NCBI GenBank assembly: GCA_038502055.1
Contig: JAXRKN010000032.1
Coordinates: 1,922,001-1,986,000, forward strand
Source: Tanytarsus gracilentus
Taxonomy: Eukaryota; Arthropoda; Insecta; Diptera; Chironomidae
Length of the DNA: 64,000 bases
Direction of reading: 5' to 3'
Position numbers and translations under genes: made by a program. How positions within the stretch are numbered: position 1 is the stretch's first letter; every line of letters begins with the position of its first letter. Shown here in pieces: positions 28,001 through 41,369 of the stretch. The notes beneath the pieces are model-generated. The model was not told the origin of the DNA. It worked only from the letters and a program-made list of their open reading frames with translations, and searched no databases.

Positions 28001-31000
28001 TATTACCGATCGCTTCGACCACATTATTGAATCTTTAATGATCATTATTTGCCTCATTCTCTCTCGCTCGCTCGTTCAGCATTTAGAGTAAGAATTTCAG
28101 GTTTCCTCTTGCCGCAAATTAAATCTTCGATTTCACAATTTCGGTTGTTGAACATGAAATGATGAGGAGCGCAAGAAGAGGAAATAACGAGAGTGAAATC
28201 AAATGGTGATAAATTTGACGGTGAGGAATGAAATGTGATGAGTCAAGGGATGGAAATTTAAAAAAAATTAATTTTAACGTTTTTTTAATTTAAGAAAATA
28301 TTTTTAAAAATTAATCTTTTGATTTTGAATTAATTCAGTGTCCGTTCCTTGATTTTCATTCAAAATCTTACTAATCCTCAAAAGCTCCTTGCTCGACATG
28401 AATGAATTTTTCCTCTCTCACTTCACATTTTTTCTTGCCGGATAAATCACCAAAGCGATTATCCATAATTTTTTCATTCTTATCCATCACATCCCTTTAA
28501 TAACCAACAGCAACATGAGCAAAACAATAATTTTCTCTTTTCCTTCATTCCCAAAATGCAACGATGCGTAATTTAGTTGTGGAGGTGAAATATTGAAAGA
28601 GAAAGGAAAGATGGATAAAGTAGCAATTTAATCGCATCAAATATCGTATCATATTGCCTCATTTAGGACTCATTATGATGTTTATTCGTGCGAATTTAAA
28701 AAGAATATTGGAATCATGAAAATTGCGTGAAATCAGTGGAATAATTAGCAAATTAGTTGAAGCAGCCCACACGATGGCATCAATTCAGAAAATAGATAGA
28801 CTTGATTTTTTTAAAAGTTTTGAAAAATTGTAAAAAAAATTAAGTCGTGCGAACAAAAAAATTCTCACAAAATTCTTTAACTTAAAAAAAATTCCTTTCC
28901 CATCCTCTTCCAGCTCGATCTCGAGGATAAGGTTAACTGCATTTTCTATTGTCCTCTTTTATTGTGCATGGAATTTAAGTGGTTACGAAATGGACCCACA
29001 AGAGAAAGTGGGAAAATTGTTTGTAAATATCGAATTTAAGGACAATGAAGTGGATTTAGATTTCACTAAATTACATCTTTATTGTGTCTCGAAAGAGGAA
29101 GTAGAGATGATCTAGAAAATGTTTAGAGAACATTTCAGAAGTCAGAAAAAATGTTTTCAAGGTTCAACATAAATTTTTGAAGGTTAGTCGATGAATTAAG
29201 AAACTACTTGAGTGCCATAATTTAACACCAAAAAGTCTCCTTCGATATTTTTTTTTGCACATCCATAATGTTAAAGAAGAGACACAACTAACCATGCCCA
29301 AGCAGTTATCGAAGAACAAAAGAAAGGAGAAGGAAAAATTTACTTCTTCACTGGTCATCTCTGCGGGACATCTCTCTGAATATGAGTATTAAGTTTATTA
29401 TTTAAGTTTCTATTCATTGAACAATGCCAATGCAAAAATGTGTACATGTTCGTACCTTTTCAAATAAAAAAGGAGCAACAAAAACATTGACAAAGAGAGA
29501 TTTGAGAATTAACAACCCTCGGAATAGGGGAGGTAAGTTAAGGATAAAAATCTCCTTTTTCTTCTTTCTGTCGGCAAATTAATTTTTAATGTTCATTTTT
29601 CTTCTTCTTTAACATCATCAATATTGATTGTCAAGATGCAGCTTTTTCAATTGTCACGTCTCGAGTGTGTGGATGAGAGGAACAAAAGAGAATTTTGAGG
29701 GTGAAATTAATTTTGAATTAAATTATTATTACATTATTAATGTGAATTTACTGATTTAAAAACGTGTAAATTAAATTTAAAAAATAAAATTTGTGTCATG
29801 GTTTAAACTGTTAGCAAAGACACATTTTTTATAACCTGAGTTTTAAAATTCTCTATAAAAAGCATTAAAATTCAATTTAATCATATAATCAAGAAGCGCC
29901 TCATTACTCACCGAGATAACTCTAAAAATAATAAATTTCCTTCGATTGACTCCTCAAAACCTCATGTTTCCTCATCCACGACAATCAAGATGAAATCAAT
30001 CATATGTTATTATATTAGATAAATCATATATAAAGACAGTAGAATACAAAATGATGGAAAAACGGCGATCAAACACAATTATATGGATGAATGATAAACG
30101 GCATCCTCCCCGAAAAAAAATACACAGTCGATTCCTTTAACAACAACATCAACAATAGCAAGTCATAGCACGGCCACCAAAAAGCAATTTATCAAGTGAG
30201 AGCGCCTAAAAGAATGAAAACTGTCTGTGGGCAATATTCATGAAGCGATATATGGAAAAGTGCTGTTAGAATTTTGAATGCGCATCAAGAATCATGTCAA
30301 GATCACCATTTTTAGATAAATTTCTTCGTTCTCTCGTTGAATGATCTATTATTAAATCAAAAGCCTATGAATAAGAAAAAAAGAGAAGATTATGTTGTTG
30401 GTCAAATTCGAGGTGAGAGCGCTGGAAATAAATAAAAAAATTAATTTTTTTGCAATAATTTTTAAATCAATTTTTTATTTAAATTATTTCAAATCCAAGT
30501 GTCTAACCCTTGCACGTGTCTAAAGTTATTAAAGGGATTTTATTCCTCCAAGAGAGAGGAAGAAAATTAAAAAAGCGAGAAATAAAATTAAATCAGAAAA
30601 ACGTTTTTGGAATCTTAAGAGCCATAATTAATACAACGTTTTGTGAATGTGTGAGCGCCAAGTGGATTAAGGTGAGCGATGGGAAATTATATAGGATGAT
30701 GCAAGCGTCTTAATTGGCTCACATTTTCCTTCAATGAAACGCTTCTCCTTCGTTCTCTCTGTCTTCAAATGTACACACATTCATGCACCGAAAAAGCATC
30801 GTTTCGCTTCCAGGAAAAACTCCGGCAGTTCTCGATTTCGGAAACGGCTCTTTATCTCATTCATAAAATGCTGCTGCTTATACCTTCCTTTATTTTTGTG
30901 TGGCGCATCTTGTGTGATGAAGCAATTCGATGGAAATTTGCGCATATTGAAACGGAAATGCCGACTTTTGTTCTAAAATCTCCTATGCACTTCTAGCACT

Positions 31001-34000
31001 AAAAATTGTGTGATTATTGTTTCGAAAAAAATTTCGTGTTGTGAAAACTCTTCGCACTCAGAGAGGTTGCAAACAAAAGAAGATTTTTTTGTGAGAATGA
31101 AAATAAATTTTGCGTTGATTTTCAAGATCCAACAATTTTTTTAAATGCTGCATAAAAATCTCTCACAACTTTTTTGTGAATGATCTCTTCCAGGAAAATT
31201 CCACGAAGAATTCCAAAGTTTCTTAATTTTTCAATCAAAAGAAATTAATTACAGAAATTCTTCGGCATCGGATCAAAAAGTGTGTCCTTCTCACCCTCCT
31301 CGATCTCTCACTTGAACATTTTTCCTTTATTTCTCTATTGAGATTTTTTTCTATTGTGTTCCTCAAAAATCGAAACATCAAATAAAAATAAATCAAATCT
31401 CATAAAATAATATTTCGATATTGTTCATGAAAAAGTGAGAAAGTGAGTGTGAGTGAGTGAGATGAACCAAAACCGTATCATGGTCACATGTTAGAAAGAA
31501 AAGGTGATGTCTGGGTGTGAAAGAGACAATCAAAGGACTGGCGCCAGACTCCAGATTCCATTGTTCCACAAAAAAATTCCTTGCTGCATTCAACTATTCC
31601 TCAAGAGCTCTTTTTTGGGGAACAAGAGAGAGAAACTGTGATAGATTGGTTATTTTTCTCATCTTTTATGCTTTTCCATGACCGAATTGAATCGATTTAT
31701 GACAAAAAACTATTTTTTGGTGTTTGAGAGGAAATTTTCTGGCTCTTTTGTGAAAAAGCTTTTCATGGTCCTCGAATTAGTTATTGAAGGATTTTTAATC
31801 AATTATAAAATCATCATTACTCATTTTTGGTACTTTACAAATTTGCTTCTGATTTTTACAAAATTATAGAGAAGAGAGAAAAATTTAAAAATTAACGGTT
31901 AAAAATTATTTGAATTTTTTTATCATTTTTAAAATAATTTTTATTTTTCGTGGAAATTCATTTAATGCTCATTTTCTTTAAGCGGATAATAATAGACAGT
32001 ATTTCGCATCATCATCATCAATTGAGTGTCTAATGTTAGATTTACGACTTCACTGGAACTTCAAGAAATAATCAATGAACATTACACCTTTTGCAGTGAA
32101 ACATATAATCTTAGCAATGTGACAATAATGCGTTGAGAAAAGGATCTTTTTTTGGCAAAACACATCGCACACAAAAGGTGTCGGCTCATTACAATTGATT
32201 GGAAAATTGTTTTGCTGACGACGGAATGTCTGGGTCATTGTTTCACGAACAATAACGACCATTCTTCATCTAATGAAAGAATTATGCCCTATTCCATTGT
32301 GCTGGGTCCAAAACGTCTCTCAATCGACCATCTATTGCTGCATTTTCTTAACATCAATTGTTGTTTCCCTTAAAAAAACTTGTTGGAACAGATGAGAAAG
32401 CGTCTCAACAGGATTTTTTAAGTCGTTTCATGAATGAAATGTGCAAAACTTTTAAAAACACCTTTCTACTGTCACATCTCAAGTGCTGTCATTGTTCGAG
32501 AGTGCAATTCAAATTTATTTTGCATCACCTGGAGTCAAATTGTTTAAAGATCACCCACGTTTAAGTGCATCAGCCATTTTGCTTTAAAAGTCAAGCATCA
32601 AAAATCGCCAAAAACCGCAGAAATGCATGAGAGAAACTCGTTTCGAGTCACAATGGCATTCCGATTGCAGTACAATGTCCGAATTATATGTAATAGGGCT
32701 TCAACATACGAGCTTGTGAACATTGAAAACCACAAAATGCCGACGGACTGAAGAAATCGATGAAGGAGTTGAGTTACATTATGGAGTGAAGTCGTTTTTT
32801 GATCCAAAAATATATTTTTTAAGGTTAGTAAAAAAATTTAAATTTATTGGCAGATTTTTTCCCAAGACCATCAACTCCAAAAGATCCCACAGAATATAAT
32901 TTGTATTTAAAATTTACGAATGTGTTATGATTTAATTAATTTTCATAATTTGTTTGCACGATTTGAATAATAAAAAAAGTATCAAATTTTTATGGCTTTC
33001 ATCGGTGAATCTTCAAGCGAAATAAAAAGTCTCGATCTGGTGAGAAACTCTCAAATCTCACAAAAAGCAATACCGACACATACTCGGCATGAGATATTCA
33101 AATATTTGATAAACGATACACTTACTAAGAGCAATCTCAATGATGATGATGAAGATCTAATCAAATGGCTAAAAAGTGATTTTTTTTGCTTTTATTTTGA
33201 CAAGACTCGGCGAGAGTTTTGTGGATTTTCGAGTCGGCGGCAGACTCCATCATTCATTGGCGAAAAAGGATCCAAAAAAGAGGGAGAGATAGTTGGTCGG
33301 CATCACCGTGTCACAAATTATCTTCATCAAGATTTTATTTAGTGCTTTTAACAGCATGATATCGTTTTTTTTTCGGTGCTTGAGAATTTTCTCCTCACTC
33401 TCATGCCAAAAAAATGAGAAACAACGAAGATTCTTCCATGCTTTAATTAAATCTGTCTGTTTTAATCTCAGCAATCTCTCTTGAGATGATGTGTGTGAAT
33501 TTAACTAATTTTCTTTTACTTCGGTGCTTTGACGACAACAAGTGTTCATGCGAAATGTTGTTGATGGCGTGGTGATTCATGGTGTTGAGTTCTCCCCTTG
33601 TGCGACATGTGAGATATTTTTTAAAGTCAATTTTTTAAATATTTTTAATTATTTTCCTGTGATTCGAAATTTTTTATGTGTCCACCACAAGGGATTTTCT
33701 TTAGTTTTATGAGCATACGTGACAATGTTTGTCATTCTATGCACGAGAGGAGAATTTTTCTTGGACATTAATTAGAGTGAAATATTTTCAAATTTATTAA
33801 GATAAGTTTTATCACAAACACTAACAAAGCAACTTAAATTAAGGTTTTTCTTTTCGGTAATGACGATCATCATGAAAACTTGCAGATGAAATTCATCAAT
33901 TAGAAGAGAGACTCGAAACAGTAATCAAGAAATCTTTTCTTAATAGCTCTCCCGCAAAAAAATGGACACGCAAGCGACAAACAATCGCAAAAATTATGAT

Positions 34001-35869
34001 TAAATGGCCATATAAAAATGAGGATCTTCTTTAATAAGCTAAAAAACTTTTTCCCACAATCCGCACAGCCACCACAAAATTATTATTACGTGAGGTGGAA
34101 TCAAGAAGAGGCAAAAATGTTTCACATTCTTTCTCATGTTCCTTATTTTTCTGTGTTCATTTTCATAATTTTTAATACTCTGCTCTGCTCTCTGTGTTTA
34201 ATAATTTATGACATTTTTATGAGAGTGTTTCGCACACAGATTTCATATCGCAACAAATGAATCAACGCAGAGTTTTCTTCCCTTTTTTTGGTTGCTTGTC
34301 GAGAAGGTGAATAAAACCTCTTTAAATGGCCATGTCTAGGTGGTCGTCGAGATTAACATTTCGGTCTCTTCTCTCTCATAATGTGCCGACGATTTTAGCG
34401 ATTATTAAGTCATGTGGTGAACGACGAATAACTAATCACTTATTAAGCGGTCGAAATCAAAAATCATTTTTCTCACAAACCAATCGATTTAATGTGACAA
34501 TTTATTGCCGAAAAATTAAAGTTTTTGCATGCTGAAATCATCATTGGCAATCAACTTTATGTTAGTTGCGCTTCCTTTTATGATCAGTGAGTGTTTCTTA
34601 TTGTTCATGAGGGTGATTTTGTGCAGTTTTTAAAAAAAAAATTAAAGTTTAAAATTGAGTCCGAAAAACGTGTAAAAAATTTAAATTCTTTGGGTACAAA
34701 ACTTGAGTCTCTAATAAGCGAAGAAATAACTTTTAAGTATTTTAAAAAGTTACCGTTAAAAATGATATTTTATTAATAAAGAATCTAACCCAAAATCACC
34801 ATAAAATAATAAGAAATAAAAAAATTATTTTTTTGAGTGATTTATGACAATCTTCAATCTCATCATTCACCGAGAGAGCGGAGCAAGTTTAAGAAGCAAT
34901 CATTCGATTGATCCCCTTTTTGGCAAATTCCACCGTTCAACCGCTCTTGAAATATTATGATTATTGCTGCTCTCTGCTCCTCAAATTTCGCTTCTCATCA
35001 AGAACTGTTGCTGAACCCATCACTTTTCGGCACATAATTACAGTGTTTGTTATGCAAATTTTTTCCTCTCTCGTTCCATCGTTTCATAATGCTCCTTAAT
35101 ATCTTCTCATGCATCTCTCTCGCTACAAAAAAATATCGCGGAAACATCTAAAATCAGATTTTTTGCACAAAAAAAATAAATTAAAAAGATTTATCGATTG
35201 ATTGTGATTTTTACTATGATATTAGAAAGATGATCGCGAGATAAAACTTCAGCGATGTCCAGACAGAAAGTTTTTAATGTCTCGAGTAACCGAAAAAAAA
35301 GGCGCATGGGATGATGATGATGAAAAATAGCTCAGCCAAAATTAAAAGCTTTCATTCAATCCACACCGAGTTCATCATTAAATATAAAAATTTCGCATTT
35401 AATCTGTCGGGGCATTTCGGAACTGAAAAGGGTCGCTCTTAAAATAAATAATTAATAATTACATGCATGATGATCGTGCCGTGTCCATCGTCTAGGCTCG
35501 AAGCGTTGCAATATTGATGCTCCACAAAAATAAAAGTTATCATGATGCAATCAACTTTTTTAACTGCGCTCGCAATCCTTCATTAGCTATTAACTCATGA
35601 CTTTTTAATGATATATTTCAGTGCCAAAAAAATATATCTGAAGAGCATTAAAAATTGATCAAAGTTCATGCAACCGAATTTTGGATTTAAAATTTATTTT
35701 TTCATTTAAATGTTAAAATCAATGGAACTTTAATTAACTTGTTTGCTTTCAATTTACGACAAATATTAGTGGCTAAATACTCTGCTAAAATTGACTCACA
35801 AAACACTCTTTTTAAGGTGATTAATGAAATTCTCGAAAACCAATCAAAACCTCATCATCGATAAATGAC
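25083..35869. other. Gene-free stretch (about 10.8 kb)
   Basis: Nothing clearly coding. Contents seen: an (AAT)n microsatellite at 25994-26012, many GA/TC-rich tracts, and one copy of a dispersed short repeat at 29801-29839. The longest ORFs are 25621-25256 on minus (121 residues) and 32992-33342 on plus (116 residues). They have no recognisable features and are not called as genes. Confidence 0.5.
29801..29839 (+). repeat. Dispersed short repeat, copy 1
   Basis: Contains TTAGCAAAGACACATTTTTT followed by two variable bases and AACCTGA, preceded by GTTTAAA. The same arrangement recurs at 37304-37342, and a shorter related stretch is at 49915-49938. Probably a fragment of an interspersed element. 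Confidence 0.5.
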
Positions 35870-35990
35870 TCACACGATGATCGAGAAGCTGTTTTCGGTG
35901 TGTTTAATTAAGGCATTATCTGCGCTAGTTTTCTCAAATATATATATCTTTAATTTATTCGCGTCTTCGTTGTCAACCATGTAGGCCATT
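35870..35990 (-). CDS. Possible short terminal exon, unrecognised
   Basis: A good acceptor on minus (pyrimidine-rich, ending TTTTGCAG, AG at 35992-35991) is followed directly by A-ATG and an ORF of 39 codons to TGA at 35872-35870. Codon third positions are unusually rich in G and C for this region (GCC, TAC, GAC, AAC, ACC, TTC, ATC, GTG). The product is not recognised, has no signal peptide, and no partner exon was found. Chance remains quite likely at this length. Confidence 0.17.
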
Positions 35991-38900
35991 CTGCAAAATG
36001 AAACCACAAGAATTTTTATGTCCATTATCATTTTTGTAACATTTAGCATTTTGTTATGTTCTCTCTTCGCCTCATTCAACCATGTCGACATAAAAATCAT
36101 TTATTTATTTGCACATACGAGAGTGAGAAAGAAGCACCCAAAAAAAGTGTATACATAAAGAGTCCACTTAGGACAGCCGCGAGAGAGTGGAAAATTGGGG
36201 GGATAAAAACCGGCAGATTATTAACGAGATAACGCGAGAGAGACACAATGCACAGCTCCAACAATATTGCTCATGTTCAGGTATTTTTCGCGACAACTAC
36301 GGCAACAGACATCGAGCGAGTATAACAACATAAAATATGTTCCATATCTTAAAAATCTCGGTCTCTCTCTCCTCCAATTTCACCAAAAAAAACAGTCGAG
36401 GCAGAGAACATAAAAATAAGAGATTGTTTGTCTTGAGCTTGTTACGCGGCGTCTTTATCACTTGAAGAAAAGAGTTTAACCAAAAAAAAAAGAATATCGA
36501 GGCGTTCTAACAAGATAAATAATAAACTGAAGCCGCATCAGAGCATAAAAGGTCGCTTGATTATTATTTTTTTCCTCCTTGCACTTTTCGGTGAGATATA
36601 TTTACGGTCTAATGAAAGACGGTGCTGGCAACATATCGGATGGTAACAATTGAAATCAATTCGGGTGGCTAAGTGACTGCTTATGATTAAATTTAAGCAA
36701 AAAAAACTTTTGAATTTTAAAATTGCTATAAAAATATTAAAAATTTTAATCGTACATCAATCAATATTTTTTATAGTCAGCCAAATTCTCTCGTGAATAC
36801 CCCAGAGAAACCAATAACCAGATAAATAGATGTAAGAAGCGCAAAAAAGTTATTAAAACAACATGCGAACATGAATCATTGTTAATGCTTGGTGTTTCGG
36901 CAATCGCTTTATTTTCTTTCAACCATCATCACCCATCGTTATGGTCATAAAGTGGAGTGAAAAATTAATAGTGAAGCTTCTTTTGAGGTTTTTGCGATTT
37001 TAATAAAGGTTTGTGGTGTCCATGATGTATGAAAGATTTTGAGTTAAAAATAAATTTCAGCTGCCACCCAAGTGAGTTGTCATCTAGACTGGCTCAATAT
37101 TAGTAAATAATTAGGATTAGAAAAATTAATTATTTTCTTTATATCCCACATGACTTAAGTGGGCGGAATCGAATGTACATAAGGTTTTCTAATTAATTTT
37201 TTATTTACTTCAAGCAACATTGTCTGTTGGCAACTGTGCAAGGTTAAATAGGTAATTAAACTCATCTTTATAATTAAATCTTTTTTATAAAATGTTGAAA
37301 TAAGTTTAAAAATTTAGCAAAGACACATTTTTTGCAACCTGATTATTTAAATAAAAATTAAACGTTATCAAATGTCCAAAAACGATTTTCAATTCTCATA
37401 AAATTGTGCACGAATTAAATGAAGTTTTAAGCCAATCAAATCAATTTCACGGTTGATTCTAATATAAATAAAATAACAACCTATAACACGTTGTTAAACA
37501 TCTCAAAAACACCAAAAAGGAGAAGCGAAAAAAAATCGATGAGAGAGAGGAAAAATCTCGCAATTTAATTTACATACAAAAGTGCGCACAAAACAGAAAC
37601 GAGGAGAGAAAAGGCAAGCAGAAGAACGGTGAAGCGAAGTCATTAATTAATTTCGATAATCATCGGTGGTGCTCTTTCTTGTGTTTCACTCCATTCACTT
37701 TCCGCGGTGAGATATTTGTTCATTCAATTTCTTAAATTGGGAAGAGGCTGCATAGCTGTTGCATTATGTGAAGGAAGTAAGAAATTTTTTTTTCGGAGCT
37801 TTTCTCGGAATAATAGAAGGAACATATAATAAAATGTTTAGAGATAGGCATCGCATGTCCTTAAAATTTAAATTGAGCGAGAGAAATTTTTTTCGTACAT
37901 TTCCTGTAAAATTGGCGCTAAACTGTTTAAATTTTAAAATTTTCTAAAATAATTTTTAAATTAAATTTCTCAACTTCCTGGCTCATAAATTTTAATTTAT
38001 TAATTCGATACTTTAACATTTTGTCGATGACTCCACATAATGAGCATGAACGTGATCTTATGGTAATTTTTTCTGTTTGTTTCTCTTCTCTCGCTCGCAG
38101 ATGATTCTGAATCACTTTAGTGACGGAAAATTTATTATTTGGCGCACGATGGAATACAAAATTAGACAAATATATCCACACACATTGGAACTCATTCATA
38201 ATCTTCAAAAAGAGATACTGACAGAGAGTGAGAAACAAGTTGGATGAGTAATCATTACAAACAACACACGGCAGATACACATGATGACGATTGTGATCTC
38301 AATTTTGAGCCCATCAAAATTCATTTTCAAATTCCTGAGTTGATTGACTCAAAAATTACTCTTTTTTCTCTTCTCTGCCGCACAGGATTGAACTGTTGCT
38401 GTTGTCTTTGTTTGATGGAATCAGGAAAGAAACGCGAGAAATTAATGACAACATATAAGAAAATGACTTTATAAGAACCTCACAAAACATTTGGAATGAT
38501 GATAAATTGCAATGTATTTGAGTTTTTTAAAAGCAAGGGGTAAAAACTTCTAGCATTGAATTAAATTTTTTTTAAAAAAAATTAAAATTTCTTAATCAAT
38601 TCTTTCATCAGAGATTTTTTAAAATATAAAAAATTCACCCAAGTGTTGCACCCCTTTTTTCATTCTGATGAGGTTTGAGAAACAAAATCATTCAAAAACT
38701 TCCAACTGAAATTCGTAACGAGACACACAAAAATTATCGCGATTCTCGGTCACCAAACGCTCGTCATGGAACTTTTCGTCATATCATCGTCGTGAATTAT
38801 TTCTTTTTTTTCTCGAGCCTTTTTTTATGGAGTCGAGCGAAATAAATATTTTTCTTTTCAGTTTGCATTTTTCTGGTGACAATGTGTGTGGCATGGCACG

Positions 38901-41329
38901 AAAATGTATTAAATTAAGAGAGCGCACAACTCGACGCGATGAATTCATTTAAATTGTAATCCTTCGGCTGCAAATTAAATGGTTTTTTCTTGAGTTTTTA
39001 TGGTTTTCAATATGTGTATGTCTTTATAGAGGTAAAAAAGTCTTTAAGAGAAAGGTCGTAAAAATTTTATTACCATTGCATTGACCAGAAGTCTTAATGA
39101 AAGAAAAAGGGTTTTTATTACCTACAGATTAACCACTGATAATTTTCTTCTAAGTTATGAGACTAACTTAATGGATTTTAGTAAAATTTTGATTGGATAT
39201 AAATTAATTTAATCAAAAATATATTTCGAACTAGAATCAATGAAGAACTTTTCTAAATTTTATTTAAACATTTTTTATTTAGGATTTTTAACTTCGTGCC
39301 CTTTTATTACATTCATTACATTCGTCCACCAAAAAGCATGCGCATAAAATCAACAAATAGAAAAAGTTAAAAAATGTCGCTCACATTTTAAACGATCATA
39401 AAAATATTTCACGTCTCGTTATAAAAGAAAGTCAACAGGAAGCTGATTATTAGTTTTTGTCATCAGGTTCTCATCACATTCATTTTTTGTACTTTCTCGT
39501 TGTGTTTGATTTTTCAATTAGAGTGTTTTAGTCGAGGAAAAGTCAATTGAGGTGTTTGAAGTATAAATCAATCAAATTTTAAGACTCGAATTACATAATT
39601 TTTCACAAATTTACTCCTTTAAAAATCAAAATCGGATCTACGATAAGAACGTGATAAATCCTCACCACCGCGACTCCATAATTCAACGTCATAAGTGAGA
39701 GCATTGTGTGTAAAAAAAGGAAAAAGAAATTTCCAAGAAAATGCAACATGATTCGCGTAAATTCCATCGAAATTCCATGAATTTAAAATTACATATATGT
39801 ATGGATGCACAGCAGCAGCGAGAGGCCACATAAAGAAATGAATCAAAGAACACGTTTCCTTCGCCTTCGAACATCGAACGTGTATTATTATGGCTCATTC
39901 GCCTCGACTTGCGTTATTGCCGCCGCACTCTTTTTTATTATTATTAAATAACTCATCTTGCAACTCTCTTCGGCTCACTCGGTCGTGATAAGACTTTAAT
40001 GGGTTAGCGGGACACTTGAATTAAATATTGTCCTTAAATTTATTTGAAAATAAAATTTTTAATTTTAGTAAATTTAAATTTAAAGAACTCACATTCAAGT
40101 GTTCAACCCCCTTTCGATATCTTAGTTCCTTTTCTCGCTCATCGGTAAATTTTACGGTTCGACTGATGAGCGATATATGATTTGGAATGCAATCTCACCT
40201 TCACTCTTTTGCGTCCATCCATCACACATCGTACACTTACTCATTAGCATGCACATAATCTAAAAAAGAAGAGAGGAGATGCATATACGGTAGAGTGATG
40301 AAAAACGGGCGCCTCGAGGATCTTCGAGTTAAAATTAAGGAACAACATTTTCGTTTTGTGGCGAAGTTCAGTGAAGAGTGTATTTATGTTTAGATAAGAA
40401 TTCTCATTCTCGTATTATTATATTGTCGTAACATGCTTGTAAACATATATTTAACGATTTAAAGAGACCGATTAGTGCCTTACTGAAACCTCTTTTAAAT
40501 GTTCACGGAGAGAATTTTTAATCTAAGTGAAACAATAACGAGGTGATTTTTTTGATTTAAGTCCTTTGACTTTGAAGTTCATGATTATTTATTTATATCA
40601 AATTCAAAGTTGAAGTAAAATCTCAAAACAAAAATTTAAAAAAAATTCAAATTTAAATTGACACTTTAAATTACAAAAGTAAATTGTAATCATGATCAAG
40701 TTGTTAAATATTTACCCTCTCATCTTCGAGCATTCGAGTGACAAGCTGTTGAGCAAACAGTTAAAGGATAATAGCTCAAACATAAAAGGGTGCAATCTGT
40801 AAACACTAAAGAAAAAGAAAAAATATTTTTATTTGTTTTTCAATGTTGTCGAAGAGGAATTTTAAGCATGGCGAAAAAAAATGCAGGCATACGCATGCAA
40901 CATAGAAAGAAATGTTTCTCTGGTAATAAAGTAATTAAAGGAAACTTTTTTTAGATGGGGGCCGTAAAAAAGTTGAAAAAGTCAATGATTTTTGGGTTCG
41001 TTTCCAGGAACTATCGGTGGTTTTATGTGAAATTTTATGAGCATCACCTTTTTACGGGAATATACATTTGTATGCACGACTTTATGATCTGCGGATAACA
41101 AAGGGATAAAGGTAAAAACTTTTTTTCGTCCTCTCTTTGAAGCTGCTTATCTTTTTATGTCCCATTTTATGGCGTAGGCAGTTAGAAAGAGAGGCATATG
41201 CTCCGTTTTAGGTAAACATTAAGACTATGAGGATGTTGTGCAGTGCAGTTGTCCAAACTGGTGGCTGCTGCTGTTATTTTGGTAGCTGAAAAGTAGACAT
41301 TGAGGCAGACTCGAATAAATTTGACAAGT
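35991..41329. other. Gene-free stretch (about 5.3 kb)
   Basis: No supported gene. It holds the second copy of the dispersed repeat (37304-37342). ORFs around 37.9-38.5 kb on both strands and at 39.6-39.9 kb on minus are short, lack domains and overlap one another, so they were not called. Confidence 0.5.
37304..37342 (+). repeat. Dispersed short repeat, copy 2
   Basis: Matches the copy at 29801-29839: GTTTAAA, three variable bases, then a 29-base core of which 27 positions agree. Both lie in the same orientation in the gene desert, about 7.5 kb apart. Confidence 0.5.
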
Positions 41330-41335
41330 TTTATT
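41330..41335 (-). terminator. Poly(A) signal of the four-domain defensin-like gene
   Basis: AATAAA on minus lies 35 bases after the TAA stop of the gene at 42062-41370, a typical position for a short 3' UTR. Confidence 0.55.
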
Positions 41336-41369
41336 TTTCTTCAAATTTTTATAAAAAAAAAATAAAATA

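Noticed and set aside
32992..33342. 116-residue plus-strand ORF
   Set aside because: No recognisable feature or splice context; several ORFs of this length are expected by chance here.
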